A stretch of DNA of 64,000 nt from Oscillospiraceae bacterium (GCA_017458335.1 JAFTFT010000004.1:123118-187117), one strand, 5' to 3'; positions 25,151 through 34,094 are shown, counted from the stretch's first letter. Notes: generated by a model not told the origin, from the letters alone. Numbers and translations are program-made.

Positions 25151-26152
25151 ATGAAAAAGCTGCTTTCCCTGCTTCTGGTTCTGACAATGGTCTTCGCCGT
25201 TGCCTGTGCCGGAACGACCGTGTCATCCGCCGCGGATGACAGCATCAAGCTCATCGCCTACTGCCCCGGCGCCGGCGTCCCCTTCCAGACCGTTGAGAAG
25301 TTCGCCGAGATCGTCAATGCCGCCGACTGCGGCGTTGTGGTCGAAGTCCACGAGAACGGCACCCTCGGCAACGACGCCGAGGCCATCGAGTCCACCCGTA
25401 TGGGCACCATCGACGTGATCTGCGCCGGTACCTCCGGCTTCACCGCGTTCTATGAGCCTGCGAAGGTCCTCGACCTGCCCTTCCTTTTCAGCGATGCGAA
25501 GCAGGCCTGTGACGTCATGAACGGCGAAGTCGGCGAAGAGATCTTCGCAAACTTCCCCCAGTTCGGCCTGGTCTACCTCGGTGAAGGCGACAACGGCCTG
25601 CGCCACATCTCCACCACCAACCGCCCGATCCACACTGCTGCCGATGTCGAGGGCCTGAAGATCCGTGTCCCGACCAGCCAGCTGTATCTGGATGTGTGGG
25701 AAGCCCTGGGTGCCACCCCGGTCGCCCTGGCCCTGCCTGAGCTGGCCCTCGCCCTTGCCAACGGCACTGCCGAGGCACAGGACAACGCCACCTACCACCT
25801 GGTTGCCAACGCCACCTATGACAACATCAAGTACTTCTCCTACATCAACTACATGTGGATGGGCACCACCATCGCCATGAACAGCGTCTCCTACAGCAAG
25901 CTCAGCGAAGAGCAGCAGAAGGTCGTCAAGGAAGCCGGTTATGAGGCCGGACGCTATGGCTTCGAGCTGATCGAGGAAGCCAACGCCGAAGGCGAAGCGA
26001 CCCTGAAGGAAGCCGGCGTGGAATTCGACGCCGAGCCCGATGTGCAGTCCTTCAAGGACAAGCTGGACATCCCGGCCTACTATGATCGCTATGAGAACGA
26101 GAGCTGGTTCAACCGCGATCTGCTGAATGCCATTCTGGAGGCCATCGCCTGA
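25151..26152 (+). CDS. dctP: TRAP transporter solute-binding protein (DctP family)
   Basis: This 333-residue exported binding protein starts at MKKLLSLLL with GAGGAGG 7 nt upstream; a longer reading from 25082 would begin inside the leader hairpin region. The signal peptide runs to about residue 25. Conserved features are LRHISTTNRPIHTAADVEGLKIRV (substrate-binding Arg region), followed by LPELALALANGTAEAQDN, which replaces the more common WSEVYTALQTG form. A perfect hairpin at 26239 follows. Confidence 0.94.
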   Translation: MKKLLSLLLVLTMVFAVACAGTTVSSAADDSIKLIAYCPGAGVPFQTVEKFAEIVNAADCGVVVEVHENGTLGNDAEAIESTRMGTIDVICAGTSGFTAFYEPAKVLDLPFLFSDAKQACDVMNGEVGEEIFANFPQFGLVYLGEGDNGLRHISTTNRPIHTAADVEGLKIRVPTSQLYLDVWEALGATPVALALPELALALANGTAEAQDNATYHLVANATYDNIKYFSYINYMWMGTTIAMNSVSYSKLSEEQQKVVKEAGYEAGRYGFELIEEANAEGEATLKEAGVEFDAEPDVQSFKDKLDIPAYYDRYENESWFNRDLLNAILEAIA

Positions 26153-26238
26153 TCCGTCTCAGCCGCTATACGGCGTAACGGCATGCCTGCCCTGTGTAAG
26201 GCAGCGCGTTTCGTTCATGCGTATACATTGTCACCGTG

Positions 26239-26270
26239 CAGTTGCATAGGTCCTTCGACCTATGCAACTG
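26239..26270 (+). other. Strong intercistronic hairpin between dctP and dctQ
   Basis: CAGTTGCATAGGTC and its exact complement form a perfect 14-bp stem closed by CTTC. What follows is TTATTAAAG rather than a U run, so it is more likely a 3' mRNA-stabilising or processing structure than a full terminator. The dctQ ribosome site begins 7 nt after it. Confidence 0.75.
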
Positions 26271-26289
26271 TTATTAAAGAGGTGTGTTC

Positions 26290-26808
26290 ATGAAACTTTA
26301 CAGGAAAATCACGGATATCATCGCCAAAATCGCAACCGCGATCGCGATGATCGCGGTTGTCGTTATCGTCTTTTTCATCGTTTCGGAGCTGATCCGCCGG
26401 AACATCTTCAACAAGTCCTTCCGGCCGACCATTGAGATCTGCGGCATTGCCTTTCTGTGGATGGCCTTCATGGGGATCATCCCGCTCTATCACGCAGGCG
26501 GCCTGATGCGTCTGGACTTCCTGATCTCCCGCAGCAGGGGCGCGGCGCGGGACGTCATGATCCTGCTCAATAAGCTGTTCTCCCTGATGCTGGGCGTCAT
26601 CATGGTGATCGCGTTCAACGCGCAGTACCCGTTTGTCAGCACCCGTTTTTATTCAACCTTTGCCATGAAGATCCCCTATACGGTGCAGTATGTTCCCATG
26701 GCCATCGCCGGCGGATTCATGGCACTGGACGCGCTGCGGGAACTGATTGAGTGGTGCATCCGCGTATTCGGCAAGAAAACAGAAGGGGAGGAGGCGAAAG
26801 CATGCTAG
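26290..26808 (+). CDS. dctQ: TRAP transporter small permease (DctQ family)
   Basis: This is a protein of about 172 residues with four predicted membrane helices. It includes FRPTIEICGIAFLWMAFMGIIPLYHAGGLMRLDFL in the place of the usual WxEE loop. The start is set at ATG 26290 because AGAGGTG lies about 6 nt upstream; GTG 26284 is an alternative. It overlaps dctM by 7 nt. Confidence 0.91.
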   Translation: MKLYRKITDIIAKIATAIAMIAVVVIVFFIVSELIRRNIFNKSFRPTIEICGIAFLWMAFMGIIPLYHAGGLMRLDFLISRSRGAARDVMILLNKLFSLMLGVIMVIAFNAQYPFVSTRFYSTFAMKIPYTVQYVPMAIAGGFMALDALRELIEWCIRVFGKKTEGEEAKAC

Positions 26809-28070
26809 TATTCCTGATCGGATTTGTGATTCTGCTGGTGATCGGCGTGCCGATCAGCATTTCCATCGGCGCCTCGGCGGTGCTCGGCTGCCTGTCGCTG
26901 GGCTACCCCATGGTGGTCATCGGGCAGAAGATGGTCAGCGGGATAGACTCCTTCCTTCTGATCGCGATTCCTCTCTTTATCTTTGCCGGAAACCTCATGA
27001 ATGCCGGCAGCATCACGGAGAAAATCTTCAACACCGCCCGCGAACTGGTGGGCTGGATCCCCGGCGGCCTGGGGCACGCGAATGTCATCGCCTCGGTCAT
27101 TTTTGCCGGCATGTCCGGCTCGGCGGTGGCGGACGCCGGCGGCCTCGGCGCCATCGAGATGGAGGCCATGAAGTCCAACGGCTATGACGAGGACTTTGCG
27201 GGGGCCGTGACGGCGGCTTCCTCGGTCATCGGCCCGATCTTTCCGCCGTCCATCCCGCTGATCATCTACGGCAGCGTCGCCAGCGTCAGCGTGAGCAAGC
27301 TGTTCATGGGCGGCGTGGTGCCGGCCGTCATCATGGCGGTGCTGCTGATGGTGATGGTGTACTACTTCGCCGTCCGCCGCAAGTATGAGAGGCACCCCTT
27401 CAGCGCCAAGGCGCTCTGGAGAGAGTTCAAGGGCTCCATCCTCGCCCTGATCACCCCGATCATCATCCTCTCCGGCTTTACGGTGGGCTGGTTCACGCCG
27501 ACCGAGGCCTCCAGCATCGCGGTGATCTATGCGCTCATCATCTCGGCCCTAGCCTACCGCACGATGACCTGGAAGGGCTTTCTCAAGTGCCTGAAGGATT
27601 CGGCACTGTCCTCGGCCAACACCCTGTTCATCATCGGCAGCTCCACGCTCTTCACCTACGTGATGGCCATGGAGGGCATCTCCAACAAGATCGCAGCCTT
27701 CATCCTGGGCATCAGCAGCTCACCGGTTATCATTCTCCTGATTCTGAACGTGATCCTGCTGCTCCTGGGCATGGTGATGGAACCGGGCGCCATCCTGACC
27801 CTGATGCTGCCCGTCCTGCTGCCGGTCGCCAAGGCGATCAACATGGATCTGGTGCACTTTGGCGTGATGCTGGTGCTGAACCTGATGATCGGTCAGGTGA
27901 CGCCGCCTTTCGGCGTCTGCCTGTTCGTGATCTCGGATGTCAACAAGCTCAAGCTCGAACACCTGTACAAGGCGATCCTGCCATGGTGTATCCCGCTGGT
28001 ACTGACCCTGATGCTGGTCACGTATCTGCCGGGAATTGTCACGTGGCTGCCCGGGGTGCTGCTGGGCTGA
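26802..28070 (+). CDS. dctM: TRAP transporter large permease (DctM family)
   Basis: This 422-residue multispanning channel subunit has the family segments GWIPGGLGHANVIASVIFAGMSGSAVADAGG near residues 83-113, IFPPSIPLIIYG near 147, FTPTEASSIAVIYAL near 235 and IGQVTPPFGVCLF near 360. The start is ATG 26802, with GGGGAGG a few bases upstream. It is intact, unlike its close paralogue at 22594, and ends this dctP-dctQ-dctM operon at a strong terminator. Confidence 0.94.
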   Translation: MLVFLIGFVILLVIGVPISISIGASAVLGCLSLGYPMVVIGQKMVSGIDSFLLIAIPLFIFAGNLMNAGSITEKIFNTARELVGWIPGGLGHANVIASVIFAGMSGSAVADAGGLGAIEMEAMKSNGYDEDFAGAVTAASSVIGPIFPPSIPLIIYGSVASVSVSKLFMGGVVPAVIMAVLLMVMVYYFAVRRKYERHPFSAKALWREFKGSILALITPIIILSGFTVGWFTPTEASSIAVIYALIISALAYRTMTWKGFLKCLKDSALSSANTLFIIGSSTLFTYVMAMEGISNKIAAFILGISSSPVIILLILNVILLLLGMVMEPGAILTLMLPVLLPVAKAINMDLVHFGVMLVLNLMIGQVTPPFGVCLFVISDVNKLKLEHLYKAILPWCIPLVLTLMLVTYLPGIVTWLPGVLLG

Positions 28071-28076
28071 TCACAG

Positions 28077-28110
28077 AAATCCCGGCGGCAGCCCGTGCCG
28101 CCGGGATTTT
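28077..28110 (+). terminator. Terminator after the fourth TRAP operon
   Basis: AAATCCCGGCGGCA and TGCCGCCGGGATTT form a 14-bp stem with a 5-nt loop, followed by further T. It separates TRAP and dehydrogenase genes. Confidence 0.85.
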
Positions 28111-28164
28111 TCAGAGGGTTGTCAGAAAACAACCGGAAATCAATGAGAAAGGACCGATGCAGCA

Positions 28165-29136
28165 GTGCAGACGGAAGAGAGTAAAAGCCTTCTCCGCGCC
28201 ATGTATGCCAACATGCTCCGGATTCGGCGCTTCGAGGAAGAGGTTTTTGAGTTTTACAAGTGCGGAAAGATGCCGGGACTGGCGCATCTGTATATCGGGG
28301 AAGAAGCCGTCGCCACCGGGGCCTGCGCCGTGCTCCGGGCTGATGATTATGTCAGCAGCACGCACCGCGGCCACGGGCACCTGATCGCCAGGGGAGCGGA
28401 CCTGCGGAAGATGATGGCGGAGATCCTGGGCCGGCAGGACGGCTACTGCCACGGCAAGGGCGGCTCCATGCACATCATGGACATGAGTCTCGGCATCCTG
28501 GGCGCCAACGGCATCGTCGGCGGGGGCATCCCCATCGCCACCGGCGCGGCCTACAGCTGCAGGTACCGGGGCACCGATCAGGTGGTGCTGTGCTTCTTCG
28601 GCGACGGCGCCTCCAACGAGGGAACCTTCCATGAGAGCCTGAACATGGCTGCCGCCTGGGACCTGCCGGTGGTGTATATCATCGAGAACAACCAGTACGG
28701 CATCACCGTCAACATCAACCGCGTGACCCGCGAGCATGACCTGTCAAAGCGGGCGGCGGCCTACGGCATCGACGGCGTCTCCGTCGATGGGAACGACGTG
28801 CTGGCCGTCTATCATGCGGTCGAAAAAGCCGTGGATAACGCGAGAGCCGGAAAAGGCCCCACCCTCATCGAGTGCAGGACCTACCGGCAGCATGGGCACA
28901 ATGGAAACGACAACGGCGCCTACCGCGCAGCGGGAGAGCTGGAACACTGGCTGAGCCGGGATCCGATCCTGCTGTTTGAGCAGAAGGACTATCTTGACCC
29001 GGAGGAACGGGAGAACGTGCGGGCCCAGGTCGAGGCGGAGATCCGGGACGCCTGTGAGTTCGCCCGGAACAGCCCGGAACCCGCCCCCGAAACCCTGATG
29101 GAAGGGATCTTCTATGAAGGAGGGGAGCACAGATGA
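28165..29136 (+). CDS. Thiamine-diphosphate dehydrogenase E1 component, alpha subunit (second complex)
   Basis: This 323-residue E1 alpha subunit starts at GTG with AAAGGA about 10 nt upstream. The ThDP/Mg site is GDGASNEGTFHESLNMAA near 152, and STHRGHGHLIARGADLRKM and HGKGGSMHIMD are conserved. It is clearly homologous to the protein at 7553 but divergent enough to suggest a different 2-oxoacid or acetoin-like substrate. It overlaps the beta-subunit gene by 4 nt. Confidence 0.93.
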   Translation: MQTEESKSLLRAMYANMLRIRRFEEEVFEFYKCGKMPGLAHLYIGEEAVATGACAVLRADDYVSSTHRGHGHLIARGADLRKMMAEILGRQDGYCHGKGGSMHIMDMSLGILGANGIVGGGIPIATGAAYSCRYRGTDQVVLCFFGDGASNEGTFHESLNMAAAWDLPVVYIIENNQYGITVNINRVTREHDLSKRAAAYGIDGVSVDGNDVLAVYHAVEKAVDNARAGKGPTLIECRTYRQHGHNGNDNGAYRAAGELEHWLSRDPILLFEQKDYLDPEERENVRAQVEAEIRDACEFARNSPEPAPETLMEGIFYEGGEHR

Positions 29137-30113
29137 GGACGGTGTATTATCGCGATGCCGTTCGGGAGGCCATCGATGAAGAGATGGCACGGGATCCGTC
29201 GGTTCTGGTACTGGGCGAAGACATGGGGCCGAACGGGGGAACCTGGAAGGAAACCCGCGGACTCTGGGAAAAATACGGCGACCTCCGGATGAAGGACACA
29301 CCCATCAGCGAATCCGGATTTGTCGGCATGTCGGTCGGCATGGCGCTCACCGGTCTGCGCCCGGTGGCGAAAGTGATGTTCTCGGACTTTATGCTGGTGG
29401 CCATGGACCAGATCGCAAACCAGATGGCGAAGATCACCTATATGTCCGGCGGCCAGATGCCGGTGCCGATGGTCCTGCGGACCACCATCGGCCTGGGACG
29501 CTCCAGCGCGGCGCAGCATTCTCAGAACCTGAACGCGGTTATCGCGCACTTCCCGGGCCTGAAGATCGCGGTGCCGTCCAACGCGAGAACGGCGAAGGGC
29601 CTGCTGAAGACAGCCATCCGGGACAACGACCCGGTGATCGTGGTGGAAAACCGCCTCCATTACGGACGGCAGTTTGAGCTTCCCGATGAGGGAGAAGAGG
29701 AAGAACTGATTCCGCTGGGGAAGGCGGCCGTGCTGCACGAGGGGGCCGACCTGACGGTAGTCAGCTGCTCCGAGCCGGTGAATACCTGCCTGCGCGTCGC
29801 GGCAGAGTTCGAAAAGGACGGAATCGGCATTGAGGTCATCGACCTGCAGAGCATCCGGCCGCTCGACCGTGAGACCATCATCCGCTCCGTCAAAAAGACC
29901 GGGCGGCTCCTGCTGGTGGACGAGGGCTACACCAGTTTCGGCATCACGGGGGAGATTGCATTGTCGATCATGCCGGATGTGTTCTATGATCTGGACGCGC
30001 CCATCATGCGCCTCTGCTCCCCGGATGTGCCGGTGCCGTTCAGCCCGGCATTGGAAAAACTGATCATTCCGGATGAAAACCGCATCCGGGAGGCGATCCG
30101 GAAGATGCTCTGA
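29133..30113 (+). CDS. Dehydrogenase E1 component, beta subunit (second complex)
   Basis: This 326-residue transketolase-like subunit has GEDMGPNGGTWKETRGLW near 28-45, MFSDFMLVAMDQIANQMAKITYMSGGQ near 85-111 and SSAAQHSQNLNAV near 126. The start is coupled to E1 alpha. It pairs with 28165 to form E1 and is followed 11 nt later by E2. Confidence 0.93.
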   Translation: MRTVYYRDAVREAIDEEMARDPSVLVLGEDMGPNGGTWKETRGLWEKYGDLRMKDTPISESGFVGMSVGMALTGLRPVAKVMFSDFMLVAMDQIANQMAKITYMSGGQMPVPMVLRTTIGLGRSSAAQHSQNLNAVIAHFPGLKIAVPSNARTAKGLLKTAIRDNDPVIVVENRLHYGRQFELPDEGEEEELIPLGKAAVLHEGADLTVVSCSEPVNTCLRVAAEFEKDGIGIEVIDLQSIRPLDRETIIRSVKKTGRLLLVDEGYTSFGITGEIALSIMPDVFYDLDAPIMRLCSPDVPVPFSPALEKLIIPDENRIREAIRKML

Positions 30114-30124
30114 GGAGGCGGCGG

Positions 30125-31453
30125 ATGGGAAAAGTCGTAATCATGCCGAAGCTGGGTTATACCCAGGACGAGGGCGAACTGATCGAATGGTACAAGGCGG
30201 AAGGGGAGACGGTCCGAAAGGGCGAGGCCTTCTTTGAGGTCCAGACGGACAAGACCGTGATCCGCGTGGACGCCACCGAGGACGGAACCGTCCTGAAGCT
30301 GCTGGCGGAGCCGGGGACCATGATGCCGGTCTTCACCCCCATTGCCGTGGTGGGGCAGCCGGGAGAGAACCCGGAAGAGATCCTGAGGAGCGGACAGGCG
30401 GAGGGAGCTTCCGCGTCTGCCGCCGTCTCCGCCCCTTCCACGGAACCCGGATCCTCCGCGGCCGCCGCGGAAGACAGCGAGGCGGAAGACAAGACGATCC
30501 GCATGACTCCGAGAGCGCGGAGATTTGCGGCGGAGCAGCAGCTGGATCTCAAAGAGATTGCCGGAATCAAAGGGACAGGCTACGAGGGGGGCATCACGGA
30601 GCGGGACATCAAAGCTTCGCCCCTTGCAAGAAAGATGGCGCCGGATCTGGGCGTGGATCTCAGAGCGGTACAGGGAAGCGGCGTACAGGGGAAGATCCGG
30701 AAAGCAGACGTCCTCCGGGCAGCGGCAGCGGCTGCAGCGCAGGAGAAACCCGGCCTTCGCATCGCGGAGGAAACTCCGTACCGCGGAACCCGCAGAGTCA
30801 TCGGAGAGCGCCTCTCCGGGAGCAAGCGGGAGGTGCCGCACGCCTATTTCAGCGATTCGGTCGACACCGGGAAGCTGACGGCGCTGCGCAGCCTGATCAA
30901 CGAAGAGGGAGAGTACCGGGTTTCGATCTCCGACCTGTTGATTGTCGCGGCGGCGAAAGCCCTGCGGAGATACCCCGGGATGAACGTCTCCCTGCAGGGA
31001 GACCGCATCCTCCGCTATGAAAGCATCAACATCGGGACCGCCGTGGCCGGTAAAGCCGGACTGATCGTGCCGGTGGTGAAGAATGTTCAGGACAAGACCC
31101 TGCGGCAGATCGCCGCGGAGACAAGAGAACTCTTCCCGAGAGCGCAGAAAGGACAGCTCCGTCCGGAGGAGTACAGCGGGGGAACCTTCACGGTGTCGAA
31201 CCTCGGTATGACCGGGATCGAGGACTTCTGCGCGATCGTCAATCCACCGGAGGCGGGGATCCTGGCCGTCAGCGCTATCCGGAAAAAGCCGGTGGTTGTG
31301 ACCGGAGAGGACGGGGAGGACCGGATCGAAATCCGCCCCATGATGAACATCCGTCTCTCAGCAGACCACCGTCTGGTGGACGGCCTTCTGGCAGCACAGT
31401 TTGTGCACGAGATCAGACGGCTGCTGGAAGAACCGACGCTGCTCCTGCTCTGA
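30125..31453 (+). CDS. Dihydrolipoamide acyltransferase (E2, second complex)
   Basis: This 442-residue E2 has an N-terminal lipoyl domain (about 1-76, acceptor Lys in VQTDKTVIRV near 42) and a Ser/Ala/Pro-rich linker (about 90-125). Two peripheral subunit-binding-like segments follow (about 127-160 and 163-195), then a catalytic domain ending LSADHRLVDG. Its lipoyl domain is unlike those at 9540 and 10902. No E3 gene follows, so the lipoyl-E3 at 10902 probably serves both complexes. Confidence 0.93.
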   Translation: MGKVVIMPKLGYTQDEGELIEWYKAEGETVRKGEAFFEVQTDKTVIRVDATEDGTVLKLLAEPGTMMPVFTPIAVVGQPGENPEEILRSGQAEGASASAAVSAPSTEPGSSAAAAEDSEAEDKTIRMTPRARRFAAEQQLDLKEIAGIKGTGYEGGITERDIKASPLARKMAPDLGVDLRAVQGSGVQGKIRKADVLRAAAAAAAQEKPGLRIAEETPYRGTRRVIGERLSGSKREVPHAYFSDSVDTGKLTALRSLINEEGEYRVSISDLLIVAAAKALRRYPGMNVSLQGDRILRYESINIGTAVAGKAGLIVPVVKNVQDKTLRQIAAETRELFPRAQKGQLRPEEYSGGTFTVSNLGMTGIEDFCAIVNPPEAGILAVSAIRKKPVVVTGEDGEDRIEIRPMMNIRLSADHRLVDGLLAAQFVHEIRRLLEEPTLLLL

Positions 31454-31582
31454 GCGGGGCGCGAACACGCCGGGGCGGATGCAAAACCACAGGATGCATG
31501 CAATTTGCGCTTGTGTTTTATGGCAGAAAGGTGTATTCTGCTGAATCAGAGAATCCAAGATCGAAAAAAGGAAGGTAACAGA

Positions 31583-32221
31583 ATGAAAATCGCACTGATC
31601 AATGAAAACAGCCAGGCACCCAAAAACGAACTGATCTTCAACACCCTGAAGAAGGTCGCCGAGCCTCTGGGACACGAATGCTTCAACTACGGCAGATACT
31701 CCGCCGAGGACCCCGTGGAGAAGTCCTATGTCCAGGAAGGCCTGCTGGCCGCGATCCTGCTCAATTCCGGCGCGGCCGACTTCGTCATCACCGGCTGCGG
31801 TACCGGCATGGGCGCCATGCTCGCGCTGAACTCCTTCCCCGGCGTCATGTGCGGCTGGGCACATGAGCCTCTGGAGAGCTATCTGTTTTCCCAGGTCAAT
31901 GCCGGCAACGCCCTCTCCATCCCCTTTGCGATGGACTTCGGCTGGGGTGCGGAGCTGAATCTGGAGTATATCTTTGAAAAGCTGCTGAGCTCCCCCATGG
32001 GCGGCGGTTATCCCGAAGCCTGGGCGGCCCCGGAAAAGAGAAACCGCGGCATTCTGGCCGAGGTCAAGAAGGTCACCCACAAGGACATGCTCACCGTCCT
32101 GAAGGAAATCGACCAGGACTTCCTGAAGCAGACCATCGGCGAGCCCAATTTTGCCGAGATGTTTTTTGCCAACTGCAAGAATGAAGAGATCGCGGCATAC
32201 ATCCGCGGTGTGCTGGCCTGA
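31583..32221 (+). CDS. RpiB/LacA/LacB-family sugar-phosphate isomerase-like protein
   Basis: This is a protein of about 212 residues whose first 150 residues match the RpiB/LacAB fold: MKIALINENSQAPKNELI opening, ADFVITGCGTGMGAMLALNSFPGVMCG near 66-92 with the catalytic-type Cys, and NAGNALSIPF. An extra C-terminal segment of about 60 residues is present. The family interconverts aldose and ketose phosphates, but its place beside an oxoacid dehydrogenase and a hydroxyacid dehydrogenase suggests a sugar-acid or keto-acid derivative. The start is set at 31583, with AAGGAAGG upstream. Confidence 0.82.
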   Translation: MKIALINENSQAPKNELIFNTLKKVAEPLGHECFNYGRYSAEDPVEKSYVQEGLLAAILLNSGAADFVITGCGTGMGAMLALNSFPGVMCGWAHEPLESYLFSQVNAGNALSIPFAMDFGWGAELNLEYIFEKLLSSPMGGGYPEAWAAPEKRNRGILAEVKKVTHKDMLTVLKEIDQDFLKQTIGEPNFAEMFFANCKNEEIAAYIRGVLA

Positions 32222-32273
32222 GCCGCAGACCATTCGACTGACGGAAAAATCAGAATAACGGAGGAAATCACAC

Positions 32274-33227
32274 ATGACCATCATGTATACAGACACCGAC
32301 CACCCGAGTCTGGATATAGAGCGTTCGGTCATCGAAGGCGCGGGAATGAGCTTCACGGTGAAGCAGTGCAAGACCGAAGATGACGTGATCGCAAACTGCC
32401 GGGACGCGGATATCCTCATCAACCAGTACGCTCCCATCACCGCGAGAGTGATGGACAATCTGCCGAACTTCAAGATGGTGGTCCGCTACGGTGTCGGTGT
32501 CGACAACATCGAAGTCGCCGAAGCGGTCAAACGCGGGATTGTCGTCTGCAATATCCCGGATTACGGAACCAACGAAGTGGCCGATCAGGCGCTGGCGCTG
32601 ATGATGGCGCTGGTCCGGAAGGTCGTTTACATGAACCGCAGGACAAAGGAAGACGGATGGGACTGCACAATGGCCTTCCCGATCCAGAGACTTTCCACCC
32701 TGACCGTGGGCATCCTCGGCTTCGGGCGGATCGGAAGCGCGTTTGCCAAGCGCGTGCACGCCCTGGGTTGCAACATCATCGCCTGTGACCATCACCTGGA
32801 GCCGGGCGAGACCGCGCCCTGCGGCTATGTCACCGGCGTCACACTGGACGAGCTCATCGAGAAGTCCGACATCATCTCCATCCACTGCCCGCCGCTGAAG
32901 GGACAGTATATCTTTGATGAGGATGCGTTCAAACGGATGAAGAAGGGCATCTACATCATCAACGACGCCAGAGGCGGCATCATCGACGAGGAAGCCCTGG
33001 ACCGCGCTCTCACGGACGGAACCGTGGCCGGCGCGGCACTGGACTGCATGAAGGGAGAGCCCATCCCGACGGACTATAAACTCTACCGGCATGAAAATCT
33101 GATCGTCTCCCCGCATATGGGCTGGTATTCCGTGCAGGCGGCCATCGACCTCAAGAGAAAGGTCGCAGAGCAGGCCGTGAAGTTCGCCCAGACCGGAACG
33201 GTCGATTATCCCGTGTACAAAAACTGA
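32274..33227 (+). CDS. D-isomer specific 2-hydroxyacid dehydrogenase (CtBP/phosphoglycerate-dehydrogenase type)
   Basis: This 317-residue NAD-dependent enzyme interconverts 2-hydroxy and 2-oxo acids. The Rossmann motif is GILGFGRIGSAFAKR near 145. Catalytic Arg lies in NDARGGIIDE near 232, Glu in the GALDCMKGEP-like region near 260, and His in SPHMGW near 281. A good GGAGG site precedes the ATG. It follows the isomerase-like gene by 52 nt and ends at a strong bidirectional terminator. It could supply the oxo acid used by the preceding dehydrogenase complex. Confidence 0.92.
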   Translation: MTIMYTDTDHPSLDIERSVIEGAGMSFTVKQCKTEDDVIANCRDADILINQYAPITARVMDNLPNFKMVVRYGVGVDNIEVAEAVKRGIVVCNIPDYGTNEVADQALALMMALVRKVVYMNRRTKEDGWDCTMAFPIQRLSTLTVGILGFGRIGSAFAKRVHALGCNIIACDHHLEPGETAPCGYVTGVTLDELIEKSDIISIHCPPLKGQYIFDEDAFKRMKKGIYIINDARGGIIDEEALDRALTDGTVAGAALDCMKGEPIPTDYKLYRHENLIVSPHMGWYSVQAAIDLKRKVAEQAVKFAQTGTVDYPVYKN

Positions 33228-33246
33228 TTTCAACAGATCGATCAGG

Positions 33247-33283
33247 AAAAATCCCCGGAAGAACGCATCTTCCGGGGATTTTT
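33247..33283. terminator. Bidirectional terminator
   Basis: AAAAATCCCCGGAAGA and TCTTCCGGGGATTTTT form a perfect 16-bp stem around ACGCA. It serves the plus-strand dehydrogenase and the minus-strand gene ending at 33325. The stem repeats that of 12632. Confidence 0.9.
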
Positions 33284-33324
33284 CCGTAAAGAGACCGCAA
33301 CGAAAGCGGAGAAATGGGAGAAAA

Positions 33325-33879
33325 TCAGTCCACTTCCCAGGGGAGATCGACAAAAGTGGGCTCATGCCCGACGGCGGGCAGGATCTTCTCAAACAGATCC
33401 GCCGTACGGAAGCGCAGGCTGCTGGTATTGAGACAGGGATGACAGCCGAAAAACTCTTCAGAGAGCAGATCCCGGTCGACGAGCAAACAGACCTCGTGTT
33501 CACGGTCGTTCATCAGGCCGAGAACGCTGGCGGAACCCGGATGGGTGTCCAGATACCGCTCCATCTGTTCCGGGGTACCGAAGCTCAGACGGGCGGTACC
33601 GATCTGTTTGGAGAGGATTCTGGTCTTGAAGGGCTTTTCCCCGGGCATGATCAGAAGGTAAAAATCGGTCTGCTGCCGGTTGGTCAGGAACAGATTCTTG
33701 CAGATGCGGCAGCCGAGCAGCCCTTCCACCAGTTCACAGTCCTGGATGGTGTCGGCATGCTCGTGATCAACACGGTAATATTCCACGGAAAGAGAGTCCA
33801 GAAGATCATAGCAGCGCTCTTCCCGGTCGCTGCGCTTTTCCTCCGGTCTCCCGGTAAACAGTGTCTCGACAATCGTCAT
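33325..33879 (-). CDS. Prolyl-tRNA synthetase-associated (YbaK/ProX) editing domain protein
   Basis: This is a free-standing editing domain of about 184 residues that hydrolyses mischarged tRNAs, typically Ala-tRNA(Pro) in the ProXp-ala group. It shows CKNLFLTNRQQTDFYLLIMPGEKPFKTRILSKQIG near 55-90, with the conserved Lys, and SASVLGLMNDREHEVCLLVDRDL near 112-135. The start at MTIVETLF has AAAGGAG 8 nt before it; longer forms run into the promoter region. Confidence 0.88.
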   Translation of the reverse strand: MTIVETLFTGRPEEKRSDREERCYDLLDSLSVEYYRVDHEHADTIQDCELVEGLLGCRICKNLFLTNRQQTDFYLLIMPGEKPFKTRILSKQIGTARLSFGTPEQMERYLDTHPGSASVLGLMNDREHEVCLLVDRDLLSEEFFGCHPCLNTSSLRFRTADLFEKILPAVGHEPTFVDLPWEVD

Positions 33880-33991
33880 ATAAAAACTCCTTTGAGACCG
33901 CGGTTTCAGACAGTCGGTCATGAGGATTGTAACACAGCTTTCCCGAAACGGCAACCGTTATACTGCTTAACGGTATCGTTTGCCGTGTGAG

Positions 33992-34025
33992 GTATATCTC
34001 CCCGTCTGCGGCGGGGGAGATATAC
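33992..34025. other. Perfect hairpin in intergenic region
   Basis: GTATATCTCCCC and its complement form a 12-bp stem with a 10-nt loop and no T run. It lies between the divergent genes at 33879 and 34159. Role unclear. Confidence 0.5.
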
Positions 34026-34094
34026 AGGCAATGCATTTCGCTAAAGCGGAGAAGAGACGGTCCCGATCAGAACCGATCCGCGGACGGCCGCAGG

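Noticed and set aside
33992-34025. Hairpin considered as a terminator or riboswitch
   Set aside because: It has no T run and no extra conserved structure, and lies upstream of divergent starts; it is recorded only as a hairpin.
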